From contig NZ_NXEJ01000008.1 of the NCBI RefSeq assembly GCF_002915175.1, positions 62,001-126,000 of the forward strand: a stretch of DNA of 64,000 bases, given 5' to 3'. The first letter of the stretch is position 1. Each line of letters starts with the position of its first letter. Made by a program: the position numbers and the translations under genes. Shown piece by piece: positions 45,287 to 54,376 of the stretch. This stretch comes from Agrobacterium rosae (lineage in GTDB: Bacteria; Pseudomonadota; Alphaproteobacteria; Rhizobiales; Rhizobiaceae). The notes below the pieces were generated by a model that was given only the letters and a program-made list of their open reading frames with translations, had not been told where the DNA came from and did no database searches.

Positions 45287-46750
45287 ATGAACGAAGTGAT
45301 ATCCACACAGGAAGTTGTCGCAGCGCGCGGCGTGAAGGTGGTGTTCGGTGCCGTCAAGGCTCTGGATGGTGCCGACCTCGTTATCCGCTCCGGCGAATGC
45401 CTTGGCCTTGTCGGACACAATGGTGCGGGAAAATCCACCATCGTCAATGTTATCAATGGTGGCCTGACACCCCATGAAGGGTCCGTTTCCTACGGCGGAA
45501 AGCCCAGCACCTATGGCATTGCGGCAGCACGTGCCAGCGACGTACGTTGCGTCTTTCAGGAGCTGTCACTGTGTCCCAATCTGACAATCAACGAAAACGT
45601 CCGCATCATGCACACCGAGATGAAGGGCAGCAATTGGCGCGCCCGTGCGTTGACTTTGATCGCGGCCAAGCTGGACGAGATATTTCCCGGCCACGGCATC
45701 GATTGCGACGTAACCATTTCAGACCTGTCTATCGCCGAACGGCAGATGGTGGAAATTGCCATCAATTTTGCCGGGGTCGGTGAAGAGCCGAAACTCGTGA
45801 TCTTGGATGAGCCGACATCCTCTTTGGATGCCGGTCTTGCCGAGCAGTTGATGGATTATGTGCGCCGCTTTGTGCGCAAAGGTGGCGCGGTGCTGCTGAT
45901 TTCCCATATTCTCGGTGAAATCCTGTCCACAGCCACCCGCGTGGTGGTGATGAAGGACGGCAGGGTGGTGGCCAACCGTCCGGCAGCGGAATTCACCAAC
46001 AAAACTCTCGTCGAAGCCATGGGCAGCGTGGTGAAAGAACAGCGTGGCAAGCGGTCAGTGGAGCGCAAGACCGGGCCCAAAGTTCTTTCCATGCCGTCTC
46101 GTAAAGGCAAAGGATTACCCTTCGAAGCCTATCGCGGCGAGATCATCGGCCTTGCCGGCCTGGGTGGTCACGGGCAGACCGAAGCGCTGCTTGACCTCTA
46201 TCTCTCACGAAACAGCGCCTGGTTTCCAACCCGGCATAAGGATATCGCCTTCGTTGCCGGAGACCGAAGCCTCAACGGCACATTCCCGCTATGGAGCATC
46301 TTGAAAAACCTCAGCATCGCGTCGCTGCGCGATCTTTCACCGGCCGGCCTAGTCAATCGCGCCATAGAAGACGAACTCGGCGCCAGCTGGAAGAAGCGCA
46401 TCGAAATCCGCACGCCCGATCTCGGCAACAAGATCCTGTCTCTCTCCGGAGGTAACCAGCAGAAGGTGCTGTTTGCCCGTGCGCTGGCAACAACCGCCAA
46501 GACGGTTCTGATGGATGACCCGATGCGCGGCGTCGATATCGGCACCAAACAGGAGGTCTACGAAATTCTGCGCACCGAAGCCGCCAGTGGCCGCACCTTC
46601 ATCTGGTACTCGACCGAAATGGATGAAATCAGCCTGTGCGACCGCGTCTATGTTTTTCGCGATGGTATCATCCAGGCCGAACTCACCGGCGATCAGATCA
46701 ACGAACAGGCAGTGCTTGCTGCATCTTTTTCCGGAGACGCGCGCACATGA
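45287..46750 (+). CDS. Sugar ABC importer ATPase, double-domain RbsA/MglA type
   Basis: A 487-residue protein with two ATPase halves. The first is complete: Walker A GHNGAGKST, Walker B LVILDEPTSSLD. The second has a degenerate Walker A (GLGGHGQT, no Lys), the signature LSGGNQQKV and Walker B VLMDDPMRGVD, in which the usual catalytic Glu is Asp. An inactive-looking second Walker A is common in this family, the Glu-to-Asp change less so. No strong ribosome-binding site precedes the ATG. It overlaps the next permease start by 4 bases. Confidence 0.92.
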   Translation: MNEVISTQEVVAARGVKVVFGAVKALDGADLVIRSGECLGLVGHNGAGKSTIVNVINGGLTPHEGSVSYGGKPSTYGIAAARASDVRCVFQELSLCPNLTINENVRIMHTEMKGSNWRARALTLIAAKLDEIFPGHGIDCDVTISDLSIAERQMVEIAINFAGVGEEPKLVILDEPTSSLDAGLAEQLMDYVRRFVRKGGAVLLISHILGEILSTATRVVVMKDGRVVANRPAAEFTNKTLVEAMGSVVKEQRGKRSVERKTGPKVLSMPSRKGKGLPFEAYRGEIIGLAGLGGHGQTEALLDLYLSRNSAWFPTRHKDIAFVAGDRSLNGTFPLWSILKNLSIASLRDLSPAGLVNRAIEDELGASWKKRIEIRTPDLGNKILSLSGGNQQKVLFARALATTAKTVLMDDPMRGVDIGTKQEVYEILRTEAASGRTFIWYSTEMDEISLCDRVYVFRDGIIQAELTGDQINEQAVLAASFSGDART

Positions 46751-47688
46751 AGCTATCGTCAAACACCCTGCGCCTCATCATTCCGGCAGCTTCGCTTGCG
46801 GTTCTGTTGATTGCGGTCTTCTACATGCAGCCCCGCGCCATGGGTTATACGGGCCTCAACCTGCTGTTCAATCTGGCCGTTCCCATTGCACTCGCCACCA
46901 TTGCCCAGATGCTGATCATGTCAGTCAACGATCTTGATCTGTCCATGGGAACCTTCGTCAGTTTCTGCGCCTGCGTCACCGCGACCTTCCTGCAAAGTTC
47001 GCCGCTGGTCGGAATTCTCATTTTCGCGGCCGCGATTGCAGTTTATGCCGCGATGGGGGCGATCATTCACATCCGGGCGCTGCCGTCCATCGTCGTCACC
47101 CTTGGCATGAGCTTCGTCTGGGGCGGCTTTGCGGTTTTGCTGCTGCCATCACCGGGCGGTGAAGCTCCGGGCTGGATCCGCGCCATCATGATCGCCAAGC
47201 CTCCTTTCATTCCCATGGCCATCGTCGCCAGCATCGTGATTGCAGCGGTCGCGCATTACGTCGTCATGCGCTCTTCTTTTGGCGTGCTGATGCGCGGTGT
47301 GGGCGGTAACTTCCGGTCCGTTGAGCGTTCCGGCTGGTCCGTCATCGGCATTCGCGCCGCCACCTTTGCTCTTGCCGGTTTCTTCGCGGTATTGGCAGGT
47401 ATTGCGCTGGTCGGCCTGACGACCTCTGCCGACGCCAATATCGCATTGCGTTACACATTGCTGTCGATTGCCGGCGTCATTCTTGGCGGCGGAGAGTTCG
47501 TCGGCGGTCGCGTATCGCCGATCGGTGCCGTCATCGGTGCTTTGACGCTGACGCTTGCCGGCTCCTTCCTATCCTTCATGCGCATTTCGCCGGATTGGCA
47601 AATTGGCGCGCAGGGCGCGATCTTGATCGTCGTGCTTGGCCTTCGCCTGCTCCTGAACCGCCTCGAAAAGCGGGAGAAAAACCAATGA
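46747..47688 (+). CDS. Sugar ABC importer permease 1 (RbsC-like)
   Basis: A 313-residue inner-membrane permease of the BPD_transp_2 family with 8-10 hydrophobic segments. It starts at 46747 in an ATGA overlap with the ATPase stop. Family features are MLIMSVNDLDLSMGTFVSF near residue 57 and SIAGVILGGGEFVGGRVSPIGAVIGA near residue 240. With the next gene it would form a permease heterodimer. Confidence 0.92.
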   Translation: MKLSSNTLRLIIPAASLAVLLIAVFYMQPRAMGYTGLNLLFNLAVPIALATIAQMLIMSVNDLDLSMGTFVSFCACVTATFLQSSPLVGILIFAAAIAVYAAMGAIIHIRALPSIVVTLGMSFVWGGFAVLLLPSPGGEAPGWIRAIMIAKPPFIPMAIVASIVIAAVAHYVVMRSSFGVLMRGVGGNFRSVERSGWSVIGIRAATFALAGFFAVLAGIALVGLTTSADANIALRYTLLSIAGVILGGGEFVGGRVSPIGAVIGALTLTLAGSFLSFMRISPDWQIGAQGAILIVVLGLRLLLNRLEKREKNQ

Positions 47689-48632
47689 GTGCCTTGCAGA
47701 GATTTTCGAAGAAACCGTGGATATGGTCATTTGTCGCCACCATTTCGGTATGGATCATCACTGTCCTGTTCACCGGTGGTGCCAGTTCCTTTGGCCTTTC
47801 GCATGCGGCACTGACATTCGCGGCCTTCTCCGTCATCGTTGGCATCGGCCAGATGTTCGTTATCACGCTTGGGCCTGGCAATATCGACCTGTGCGTCCCC
47901 GCCACCATGACGCTGTCTGGCACCATTGCGCTGAAATTCATGGATGTGTCGGATCATCTTATCCTACCGGGCCTGCTGGTCGCCATCGGTATCGGTGTGG
48001 CGGTCGGCATCGGCAACTATGCGCTCATCAAGCTCCTGCGCATTCCGCCCATCATCGCAACCTTATCGATGAGCTTCATCGTGCAATCCACAGCCATTTG
48101 GACCAACCGTGGCCTGCGCGTCAAACCGCCGCAAATGCTGGCCGATTTCGCCATTTCCAGCACCTTCGGCATTCCCAACGTCGCGCTGGTCGCACTCCTT
48201 CTCTCAGCAATCGCATGGCTTCTTCTCGACCGCAGCTTTTACGGACGTTGGATATCCGCCATCGGCCAGAGCACTTTCGCAGCCAGAATGACCGGCATCC
48301 CTGTGGATGGCACGCGGTTCATCACCTATTTGCTGTGCGCCGTCTTGGCCGCCATAGCCGGTTATCTACTGGCCAGCTTCTCCGGTGGTGCCGCTCTCAA
48401 TATGGGCGCGGAATATCTGCTGATGTCGATTGCAGTGGTTGTTATCGGCGGAACGGCTGTTGCGGGTGGTGATTCCAACGTGCCCGGCATTTGGGGCGCA
48501 TCGCTCTTCATGTTCCTCGTTGTTTCTATGCTCAACACCTACGGTTTCGGTGCGGGCATCCGCCTCATTCTTACCGGCCTCATCATCATCTCCGTCATTC
48601 TTCTGGCAAGCGGCCCCAAAAAGCTGCGCTGA
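47685..48632 (+). CDS. Sugar ABC importer permease 2 (RbsC-like)
   Basis: A 315-residue BPD_transp_2-family permease starting in an ATGA overlap with permease 1. It has GIGQMFVITLGPGNIDLCVPATM, the family loop near residue 60 with GNID in place of the usual GGIDLS, IIATLSMSFIVQ, and VVVIGGTAVAGGDSNVPGIWGA near residue 260. Two different permeases encoded in tandem mark a heterodimeric transporter, unlike the RbsC homodimer. Confidence 0.92.
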   Translation: MSALQRFSKKPWIWSFVATISVWIITVLFTGGASSFGLSHAALTFAAFSVIVGIGQMFVITLGPGNIDLCVPATMTLSGTIALKFMDVSDHLILPGLLVAIGIGVAVGIGNYALIKLLRIPPIIATLSMSFIVQSTAIWTNRGLRVKPPQMLADFAISSTFGIPNVALVALLLSAIAWLLLDRSFYGRWISAIGQSTFAARMTGIPVDGTRFITYLLCAVLAAIAGYLLASFSGGAALNMGAEYLLMSIAVVVIGGTAVAGGDSNVPGIWGASLFMFLVVSMLNTYGFGAGIRLILTGLIIISVILLASGPKKLR

Positions 48633-48661
48633 ACGCGAACCCTCATTTTCGGAATAGACCC

Positions 48662-49582
48662 ATGCCGACAGACACATCATCGCTTTACGACATTCGCGAC
48701 GAACGTTTCCGCCAGTTCATTGTCGGCAATGCCGAGCTTGAAGAGCTGCATTCCGGCTGCCGCTGGGCCGAAGGTCCCGTGTGGTTTTCCGATCTCAACT
48801 GCCTGTTGTGGAGCGATATTCCCAATCAGCGGATATTACGTTGGGTGCCGGAAGACGGCGTTTCGGTGTTTCGCCAGCCCTCCAATTTCGCGAATGGCCA
48901 CACGCGCGACCGGCAGGGCAGGCTAGTTTCCTGCGAACATGGCACACGGCGCGTGACACGCACGGAGGTGGATGGTTCAATCACCGTGCTCGCGGATAGC
49001 TATCGCGGAAAGCGGCTGAATTCGCCCAATGATGTCATCGTCCGTTCCGATGGTAGCGTCTGGTTCACCGATCCGACCTACGGCATCCTTTCCGATTATG
49101 AGGGATACAAATCCGAACCCGAACAGCAAACGCGCAACGTTTACCGGCTTGATCCTTCGACAGGTGAAATCGAGATCATGGTCGATGATTTCGGCCAACC
49201 CAACGGACTTGCCTTCTCACCCGATGAAACCAAACTTTACATCGCCGATTCCTCATCCAGTCACGATATTACCCGTCCACGCCATATCCGCGTTTTCGAT
49301 GTTGTCGATGACAAGCGTCTGACGGGCGGGCGGGAATTCTGCGCTCTGGACAATGGCCTGCCGGACGGTTTTCGTCTGGATGTCGCCGGTAATCTCTGGA
49401 CAAGTGCAGGGGACGGCGTGCACTGCTTCTCACCCGAGGGCACGTTGCTGGGCAAGATCAAGATACCGCAGACCGTGGCGAATCTCACCTTCGGCGGCCC
49501 ACGTAAGAACAGGCTGTTCATCACGGCGACGAAGTCGCTCTACTCGATTTATGTGGCAGCCACGGGTGCGCAGTATCCGTGA
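48662..49582 (+). CDS. SMP-30/gluconolactonase-family lactone hydrolase
   Basis: A 306-residue six-bladed beta-propeller enzyme that opens sugar lactones with a divalent metal. The expected metal ligands are visible: Glu in CRWAEGPVWF, Asn in NSPNDVIVRSDG, Asn in GQPNGLAFSPDE and Asp in GFRLDVAGNLW. There is no signal peptide, so it is cytoplasmic. It lies 29 bases after permease 2 as the last gene of the importer operon, suggesting that the imported sugar is oxidised to a lactone; the dehydrogenase is not encoded here. Confidence 0.9.
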   Translation: MPTDTSSLYDIRDERFRQFIVGNAELEELHSGCRWAEGPVWFSDLNCLLWSDIPNQRILRWVPEDGVSVFRQPSNFANGHTRDRQGRLVSCEHGTRRVTRTEVDGSITVLADSYRGKRLNSPNDVIVRSDGSVWFTDPTYGILSDYEGYKSEPEQQTRNVYRLDPSTGEIEIMVDDFGQPNGLAFSPDETKLYIADSSSSHDITRPRHIRVFDVVDDKRLTGGREFCALDNGLPDGFRLDVAGNLWTSAGDGVHCFSPEGTLLGKIKIPQTVANLTFGGPRKNRLFITATKSLYSIYVAATGAQYP

Positions 49583-49618
49583 GCGACGCTATCACGCTAC
49601 GAGCAGCGGAACGCCAAC

Positions 49619-50386
49619 TCACGCGACTTGGGGAAGAAGCGTTGTCGGCGCAACAGTGACTGTCAAAGTTTCAAAGCTTGGCTTTGCCAGCACATAGCCT
49701 TGAATGAGGGATACGCCGAGGTCTTTTAAAGCTGCGAGCTCATCAACCGTCTCAACACCTTCACATAACGGCACAATTGACAAATCCTCCAGCATATTCA
49801 ACGTGTGTTTGACGATCGTGCGCCGAACAGGATCGGTATCAATGCCGCGGATCATGTCCATGTCGAGCTTGACGATATCAGGCTGAAAATGGGTGAGAAG
49901 GCCTAATCCCGAATGACCCGCGCCAAAGTCGTCGATTGCGGTCTTGAACCCCATATCCCGGTATGTTCTCAAGATATGAAGCACATGCTTGGTATCGAGC
50001 ACTTCGTTTTCCGTGAACTCGAAGATGATGCGATCCAGCGGAAATCCGGTTTTCATGGCGGTTGCGAGTGTCAGGCGAATGCAGGCCCGTGGCTCATAGA
50101 CGGCGTTCGGCATGAAGTTGATCGAGAGTTTCACATTGTCAGCCGGGTCGTAGAGGCTGGAAGCCAGTTCAATCGCCTTGACTCGACATTGCTGATCAAA
50201 GGCGTAGCGATTGTCATCCCTCACCTGCCCCAGAACCGAACCGGCTCCTTCGCCATTCGGCCCACGCACCAATGCCTCATGTGCAAACACAGCGCCGGTC
50301 GTGATATCGACAATGGGCTGAAACGCCATTGAAAATGGCACATTGAACGCCGCGCCATCGCGGCAACCATCGCATTGTGTCGGCAT
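49619..50386 (-). CDS. EAL-domain cyclic-di-GMP phosphodiesterase
   Basis: A 255-residue stand-alone EAL protein. All catalytic motifs look intact: EAL (Glu37, HEALVRG), LSINFMP, EFTEN, DDFGAGHSGL, VKLDM, CEGVET and IQGYVLAKP. It should therefore hydrolyse cyclic-di-GMP to pGpG. The N terminus has a short Cys pair (C5, C8) of unknown role. The start at 50386 has GAGAGAG upstream and is preferred over 50422. It is divergent from the PAS-LuxR gene, 100 bases apart. Confidence 0.9.
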   Translation of the reverse strand: MPTQCDGCRDGAAFNVPFSMAFQPIVDITTGAVFAHEALVRGPNGEGAGSVLGQVRDDNRYAFDQQCRVKAIELASSLYDPADNVKLSINFMPNAVYEPRACIRLTLATAMKTGFPLDRIIFEFTENEVLDTKHVLHILRTYRDMGFKTAIDDFGAGHSGLGLLTHFQPDIVKLDMDMIRGIDTDPVRRTIVKHTLNMLEDLSIVPLCEGVETVDELAALKDLGVSLIQGYVLAKPSFETLTVTVAPTTLLPQVA

Positions 50387-50486
50387 TGGTAAACTCTCTC
50401 TGTCCGTTGTTTTTCCGAACATTAGATTATAAGGGATTAAGCTTGTATTGATGTAAGATCTTCAATCACAACCTTTCTGAGGTGAC

Positions 50487-51983
50487 ATGAACGACGCTCC
50501 CAAGCCCCCCAGGATCAACCGAGGCAGTCTTCAGGAATTGATTGCGGGCTTGAGCGACGGAATCATCTTTCTGGAGCCGACTGGTGATATCGCCTGGGCC
50601 AATGAATCAGCGCTCGGAATGCACCGCGTCGATCGCATCGAAGCGCTGGGGGCGGATGCCAAGGAGTACCGCCGACGGTTCACGCTACGCTACCGCAACA
50701 ACCATCTTCTGGAAGAAGGCCAGTACCCGCTTGAGCGTTTGCTGTCGGGTGAGACGATAGACGACGTAACGGTGGAAATCTCGCCTGCAAACGATCTCGA
50801 TCTGGTTTGGGTGCACACCGTACGCAGCATGATCATTTCCGACGGCACCGACAAGCCAGACGTTTTGGCACTGATCCTGCGAGACGAGACGCCGCGTTTT
50901 GAAGCCGAGGAGAGGTTCGAGCGCTCGTTCAATGCCAACCCTGCGCCGGGCCTCATCTGCCGCTTGGATGACCACCGTTTCATCCGCGTCAATGAGGGTT
51001 TCCTTGAGATGACGGGGTTTTCCAAGGAAGACGTGGTTGGCAAGACCGTGGAGGCGATCGGTCTGTTTTCGAACTGCGACACCGGCGAGGATGCACTGAC
51101 CAAGCTGGTGGAAGGCCGGGTTATCCGCCATCGCGAAGCGCTGGTGCCGCTACCGGATGGCGGCGACCGACTGGTCATCGTGGCCGGCGAACCGATCTCC
51201 GTGGTCGAAGAGCCTTGTATGCTCTTCACTTTCGCCGATCTCGATGCCCGGCGAAAAGCGCAAAATGCCCTGCGCCAGAGCGAGGAACGCTTTTCCAAAT
51301 CCTTCAAGCTTTCACCAGCACCTGCTGCCGTTTCTAGGTTGGACGACTTCGTCTTTACCGAAGTCAACGATGCGTTTCTGCAAGTCTCCGGTTACAGCGC
51401 GACCGAGATTACCGGCCGCACGGCAAGCGATCTTCGCCTGTGGGAAGATGTGGCTGCACGCCGCGCTCTGGAGGAAAAGCTGCGCGACAATATTTTCGTT
51501 CGCAACGAAACCCTGCGCATGCGTCAGAAGGATGGCGGCATGGCCGATTGCCTTGTTTCCGCCGAACGGGTTGAAATCAATGACGAGCAATGCGTCATCT
51601 GGGCGCTTCAGGATGTGACCGAACGCAGGCGTAGCGAAGCGCAATTGGTAGAAGCCATCGAGAGTGTAATGGCCGACACGTCGTGGTTCAGCCGTTCCAT
51701 CGTCGATCGCCTGGCAACACTCAAACACCAGTCAACGGCGGCACCCACGGCGCAATTGATGGAACTGAGCGACCGAGAGCGGGAAATTTTGGGCCTTATC
51801 TGCAACGGACAAAGTGACGCTGAGATGGGAGAGACGCTGCATCTTTCCAAGAACACCATCCGCAATCACATCGCGTCCCTTTACGGCAAGATCGGCGTTA
51901 ACCGGCGCGCTGCGGCAGTGATCTGGGCGCGCGAGCGAGGCTTCACCGGAGTGACGGAAGCCAAGGCCAAGACTAAAAAATAA
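50487..51983 (+). CDS. Multi-PAS sensor protein with LuxR-type DNA-binding domain
   Basis: A 498-residue one-component regulator. Three PAS-like segments run at about 12-130 (IIFLEPTGDIAWANESAL), 140-260 (GLICRLDDHRFIRVNEGFLEMTGFSKEDVVG) and 265-385 (AAVSRLDDFVFTEVNDAFLQVSGYSATEITG). A LuxR helix-turn-helix closes the protein (LSDREREILGLICNGQSDAEMGETLHLSKNTIRNHIASLYGKIGV). No membrane segments. The ligand or cofactor of the PAS domains is unknown. TGAGG lies before the ATG. The divergent EAL gene is its likeliest target (inference). Confidence 0.9.
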   Translation: MNDAPKPPRINRGSLQELIAGLSDGIIFLEPTGDIAWANESALGMHRVDRIEALGADAKEYRRRFTLRYRNNHLLEEGQYPLERLLSGETIDDVTVEISPANDLDLVWVHTVRSMIISDGTDKPDVLALILRDETPRFEAEERFERSFNANPAPGLICRLDDHRFIRVNEGFLEMTGFSKEDVVGKTVEAIGLFSNCDTGEDALTKLVEGRVIRHREALVPLPDGGDRLVIVAGEPISVVEEPCMLFTFADLDARRKAQNALRQSEERFSKSFKLSPAPAAVSRLDDFVFTEVNDAFLQVSGYSATEITGRTASDLRLWEDVAARRALEEKLRDNIFVRNETLRMRQKDGGMADCLVSAERVEINDEQCVIWALQDVTERRRSEAQLVEAIESVMADTSWFSRSIVDRLATLKHQSTAAPTAQLMELSDREREILGLICNGQSDAEMGETLHLSKNTIRNHIASLYGKIGVNRRAAAVIWARERGFTGVTEAKAKTKK

Positions 51984-52144
51984 TCTAAAATTAGACAGAA
52001 TTCGGTAAAAAGGTCATTTTCTACCAATTCGAATAGTACTTCCCGCTCTGCAAAAGCTTGGTTTGCGGCTGTATCTCCTGTGGCATGGCGTTGGCTCCCA
52101 CCGACGCCGGATGATTAAGAACACAGTCTTAGGAAGGATACATC

Positions 52145-52324
52145 ATGGATAAGAACCGTATCGAAGGTGCCGCCAAGGAACTGAAGGGCACGATCAAGCA
52201 GGCAGCCGGAAAGCTGACGGGCAACAAGAAGCTAGAAGCCGAGGGCCGGGGCGAAAAACTCGCTGGCGAAGTGCAGGGCACCGTTGGCAAGGGCGTCGAT
52301 GCCGTCAAGGGCGCGCTGAAGTAA
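52145..52324 (+). CDS. CsbD-family stress protein
   Basis: A 59-residue hydrophilic protein starting MDKNRIEGAAKELKG, with the repeated Gly/Lys pattern of CsbD proteins (KQAAGKLTGN, GKVDAVKG-like end). AGGAAGGA lies 6-8 bases upstream. CsbD proteins are induced by general stress; their molecular function is unknown. No EcfG-type promoter is visible in the 160 bases upstream. Confidence 0.9.
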   Translation: MDKNRIEGAAKELKGTIKQAAGKLTGNKKLEAEGRGEKLAGEVQGTVGKGVDAVKGALK

Positions 52325-52338
52325 GCGTTAATCCACCA

Positions 52339-52368
52339 ATCCGGCCTGCCACCGCTGGCAGGTCGGAT
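52339..52368 (+). terminator. Stem-loop after the CsbD gene
   Basis: ATCCGGCCTGCCA pairs with TGGCAGGTCGGAT (13 bp, one G-U pair) around a CCGC loop, 14 bases after the CsbD stop. No T-run follows, so read-through into the BON gene is possible. Confidence 0.7.
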
Positions 52369-52387
52369 CATAGGAGGCAATCCCGCA

Positions 52388-52729
52388 ATGTTTTTTCCCG
52401 TCGTCTCAGCGCCATCAGCACCATCTTCTGGCCAGTGTGCAACCAGTGCCGCGATCAAATCGTTATTGGCCTACGCACACGGTCTAGAAGATTGTCAGAT
52501 CGACGTTGAGGTATCCTTTGGTATCGTCACACTCACCGGCAAAGCATCATGCAACGCCGCCGTGGACAAGGCGATAGGGATTGCCGCCGACGTCTCATCA
52601 AGGCCCGTCTTCAGCGACATCGATGTGCGCGAGACTTGCCTGACCCCACCCATACCGCCTGCCTTCGACCTCAAAAAGGATCGAAAGACATCCGGCAAAA
52701 TTATTCACATGAAAAGAGACACAAAATGA
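52388..52729 (+). CDS. BON-domain small protein
   Basis: A 113-residue protein whose residues 20-85 fit a BON domain (IKSLLAYAHGLED, VEVSFGIVTLTGKAS, AIGIAADVSSRPVFSDIDV), a fold that binds phospholipids or protein partners. There is no signal peptide from this ATG, which is unusual because many BON proteins are periplasmic. GGAGG precedes the start. Its stop overlaps the next start by 4 bases. Confidence 0.75.
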   Translation: MFFPVVSAPSAPSSGQCATSAAIKSLLAYAHGLEDCQIDVEVSFGIVTLTGKASCNAAVDKAIGIAADVSSRPVFSDIDVRETCLTPPIPPAFDLKKDRKTSGKIIHMKRDTK

Positions 52730-53241
52730 AAAAGACACTCATCCTCGCGCTTGCTGGCGCAATGGCCATGACTTCTGCCGCTTCTGCTGCCAGCATGCAT
52801 CACAACCGCAAGCCTGCTGAAAAGGTGGTCTCACAGCCGAAGCAGCGCCTTGGCACACTGTCGTGCGAAGTCGCAGGCGGCATCGGCCTTCTGGTCGGCT
52901 CCAGCCGCGCGGTTGACTGCCAGTTCAAGCAGCGCACCGGTAAGGTGGAACGCTACACCGGCACAATCGGCAAGCTCGGCCTTGACGTCGGCGTCACCGG
53001 CAAGTCCTATCTCAGCTGGATCGTCGTCAACACCGAACCGACAACAATCGGTCAGGGCAGCCTTGCAGGCACCTATGTCGGTGCATCTGCCCGCGCTTCG
53101 GTTGGCGTCGGCCTTGGAGCCAACGCACTCGTTGGAGGCAACAACAAGAACTTCGGTTTGCAGCCACTAAGTGCCGAGGCTGGCCTTGGCCTGAATGTAG
53201 CAGCTGGCGTATCGCGCCTGCAGCTGCGCACAGCAAGGTAA
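52726..53241 (+). CDS. Secreted DUF992-family protein
   Basis: A 171-residue protein with a signal peptide of about 21 residues (MKKTLILALAGAMAM to SAASA). The mature part has the DUF992 pattern: LGTLSCEVAGGIGLLVGSSRAVDCQF, YTGTIGKLGLDVGVTG and a Gly/Ala-rich C-terminal half (GTYVGASARASVGVGLGANALVGG). Function unknown; common in Rhizobiales, probably periplasmic or outer-membrane. The start overlaps the BON stop in ATGA. Confidence 0.85.
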   Translation: MKKTLILALAGAMAMTSAASAASMHHNRKPAEKVVSQPKQRLGTLSCEVAGGIGLLVGSSRAVDCQFKQRTGKVERYTGTIGKLGLDVGVTGKSYLSWIVVNTEPTTIGQGSLAGTYVGASARASVGVGLGANALVGGNNKNFGLQPLSAEAGLGLNVAAGVSRLQLRTAR

Positions 53242-53253
53242 GTAAAACGATGG

Positions 53254-53284
53254 AAACGCATGGCACATACGGTGCCATGCGTTT
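53254..53284. terminator. Bidirectional intrinsic terminator
   Basis: AAACGCATGGCAC-5-GTGCCATGCGTTT: a 13-bp perfect stem with a T-run (TTTTC), between the DUF992 gene and the convergent LacI-type gene. Confidence 0.88.
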
Positions 53285-53316
53285 TCATAATACTACCTCC
53301 GGGATATCGCATTCAC

Positions 53317-54333
53317 TCAGCCACTTTTCCCCTCAATCAGTTCCATTGGCCAAATCTTGCGTTTGATCGCGTCGGGATAATGCGACTGATAGTCTGGCAT
53401 GATCGAAAGCAGACTTTCTGCAAGGTTGATGCCAAGATCGCGCAGAGACAAGCTGAAGCAGGTGAGGCTTGGCTGTAGGAACTGCGCCTGCGAGCTCTGC
53501 CTGCCGATGATGGCGATGTCCTTTCCGGGTATCAGCCCAACCTCCTCCAAGCCACGATAAAGCCCGGTCACCAGCGTCTCGTTGACGAGGACGACGGCGG
53601 TTGGGCGGACGTCGCAAGCCATGATCTGCTGCGCAACACCATAGCCCCCCGTTTCACTCGGCTTGGCGCGGAAGATATGATTATCTGCGAGAGCCAGCCC
53701 GTGCTTGCCAAGAACGTCACGAGCACGCTCGACGAACAGATGACCGAGATTGAGATCGCCATGTGGCCAGATCAGGCCAATGTGCCGGTGGCCGCTCTTC
53801 ACCAATCGCTCAATGGCGACTTCCGCCATGCCCTCGAAATCCAGATCGATCCAGGGTTGGCCGACATCAGTCTGGCTTCGTCCCAAAGTTATGAAAGGGA
53901 TATCGTGGCGGGCGAGCAGCTGAAACCTTGCGTCGTGAAGACGGGTGGCAGAGAGAATGATGGCGTCGGCAAAGCCGCGTGCCACGACACGCTGGAGATA
54001 AGCGTCCGGGTCCTCGTCGGATGAACAGAGCAGCGCCACCAGATCGAGCTTATGTCGCGCGAACACCGTCTGCACGCCGTCAAAGACACTCATGAAGAAC
54101 GTGTCACCCTGGCCGGTGATTTCCGGGCCGGTCTGCATCATGAAACCGATGACGCCAGTCGTGCCTTTGCGCAAGGAACGTCCCGATTGGTTGGCAACAT
54201 AGCCCAATCTGTCGGCCGCTTCGAGAACACGGCGTCGGGTTTCTTCATTGACATCAGTCTTTCCATTTAGGGCACGTGAAACCGTACCAATAGAAATATC
54301 AAGATATTCTGCCAGTTGGCGAATGCCTTTCAT
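53317..54333 (-). CDS. LacI-family regulator of the oxidoreductase/sugar importer operon
   Basis: A 338-residue repressor starting at 54333 (MKGIRQLAEYLDISIGTVSRALNG), with AAGG 7 bases upstream. The hinge helix is VANQSGRSLR, near residue 55, followed by a sugar-binding-type effector domain (IGLIWPHGDLNLGHLF, TAVVLVNETLVTGLYRGL). It is divergent from the Gfo/Idh/MocA gene, and a perfect LacI-type palindrome covers that gene's promoter. Confidence 0.91.
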   Translation of the reverse strand: MKGIRQLAEYLDISIGTVSRALNGKTDVNEETRRRVLEAADRLGYVANQSGRSLRKGTTGVIGFMMQTGPEITGQGDTFFMSVFDGVQTVFARHKLDLVALLCSSDEDPDAYLQRVVARGFADAIILSATRLHDARFQLLARHDIPFITLGRSQTDVGQPWIDLDFEGMAEVAIERLVKSGHRHIGLIWPHGDLNLGHLFVERARDVLGKHGLALADNHIFRAKPSETGGYGVAQQIMACDVRPTAVVLVNETLVTGLYRGLEEVGLIPGKDIAIIGRQSSQAQFLQPSLTCFSLSLRDLGINLAESLLSIMPDYQSHYPDAIKRKIWPMELIEGKSG

Positions 54334-54358
54334 GAAGTGCCTTTCCACGGCTCTTAAA

Positions 54359-54368
54359 GCGAATTCGC
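54359..54368. promoter_or_regulatory. Second palindrome near the LacI-type start
   Basis: GCGAATTCGC, a perfect 10-bp palindrome 26 bases upstream of the regulator start. It might be an auxiliary operator for autoregulation, but it differs from the main operator. Confidence 0.35.
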
Positions 54369-54376
54369 AAACAGTA

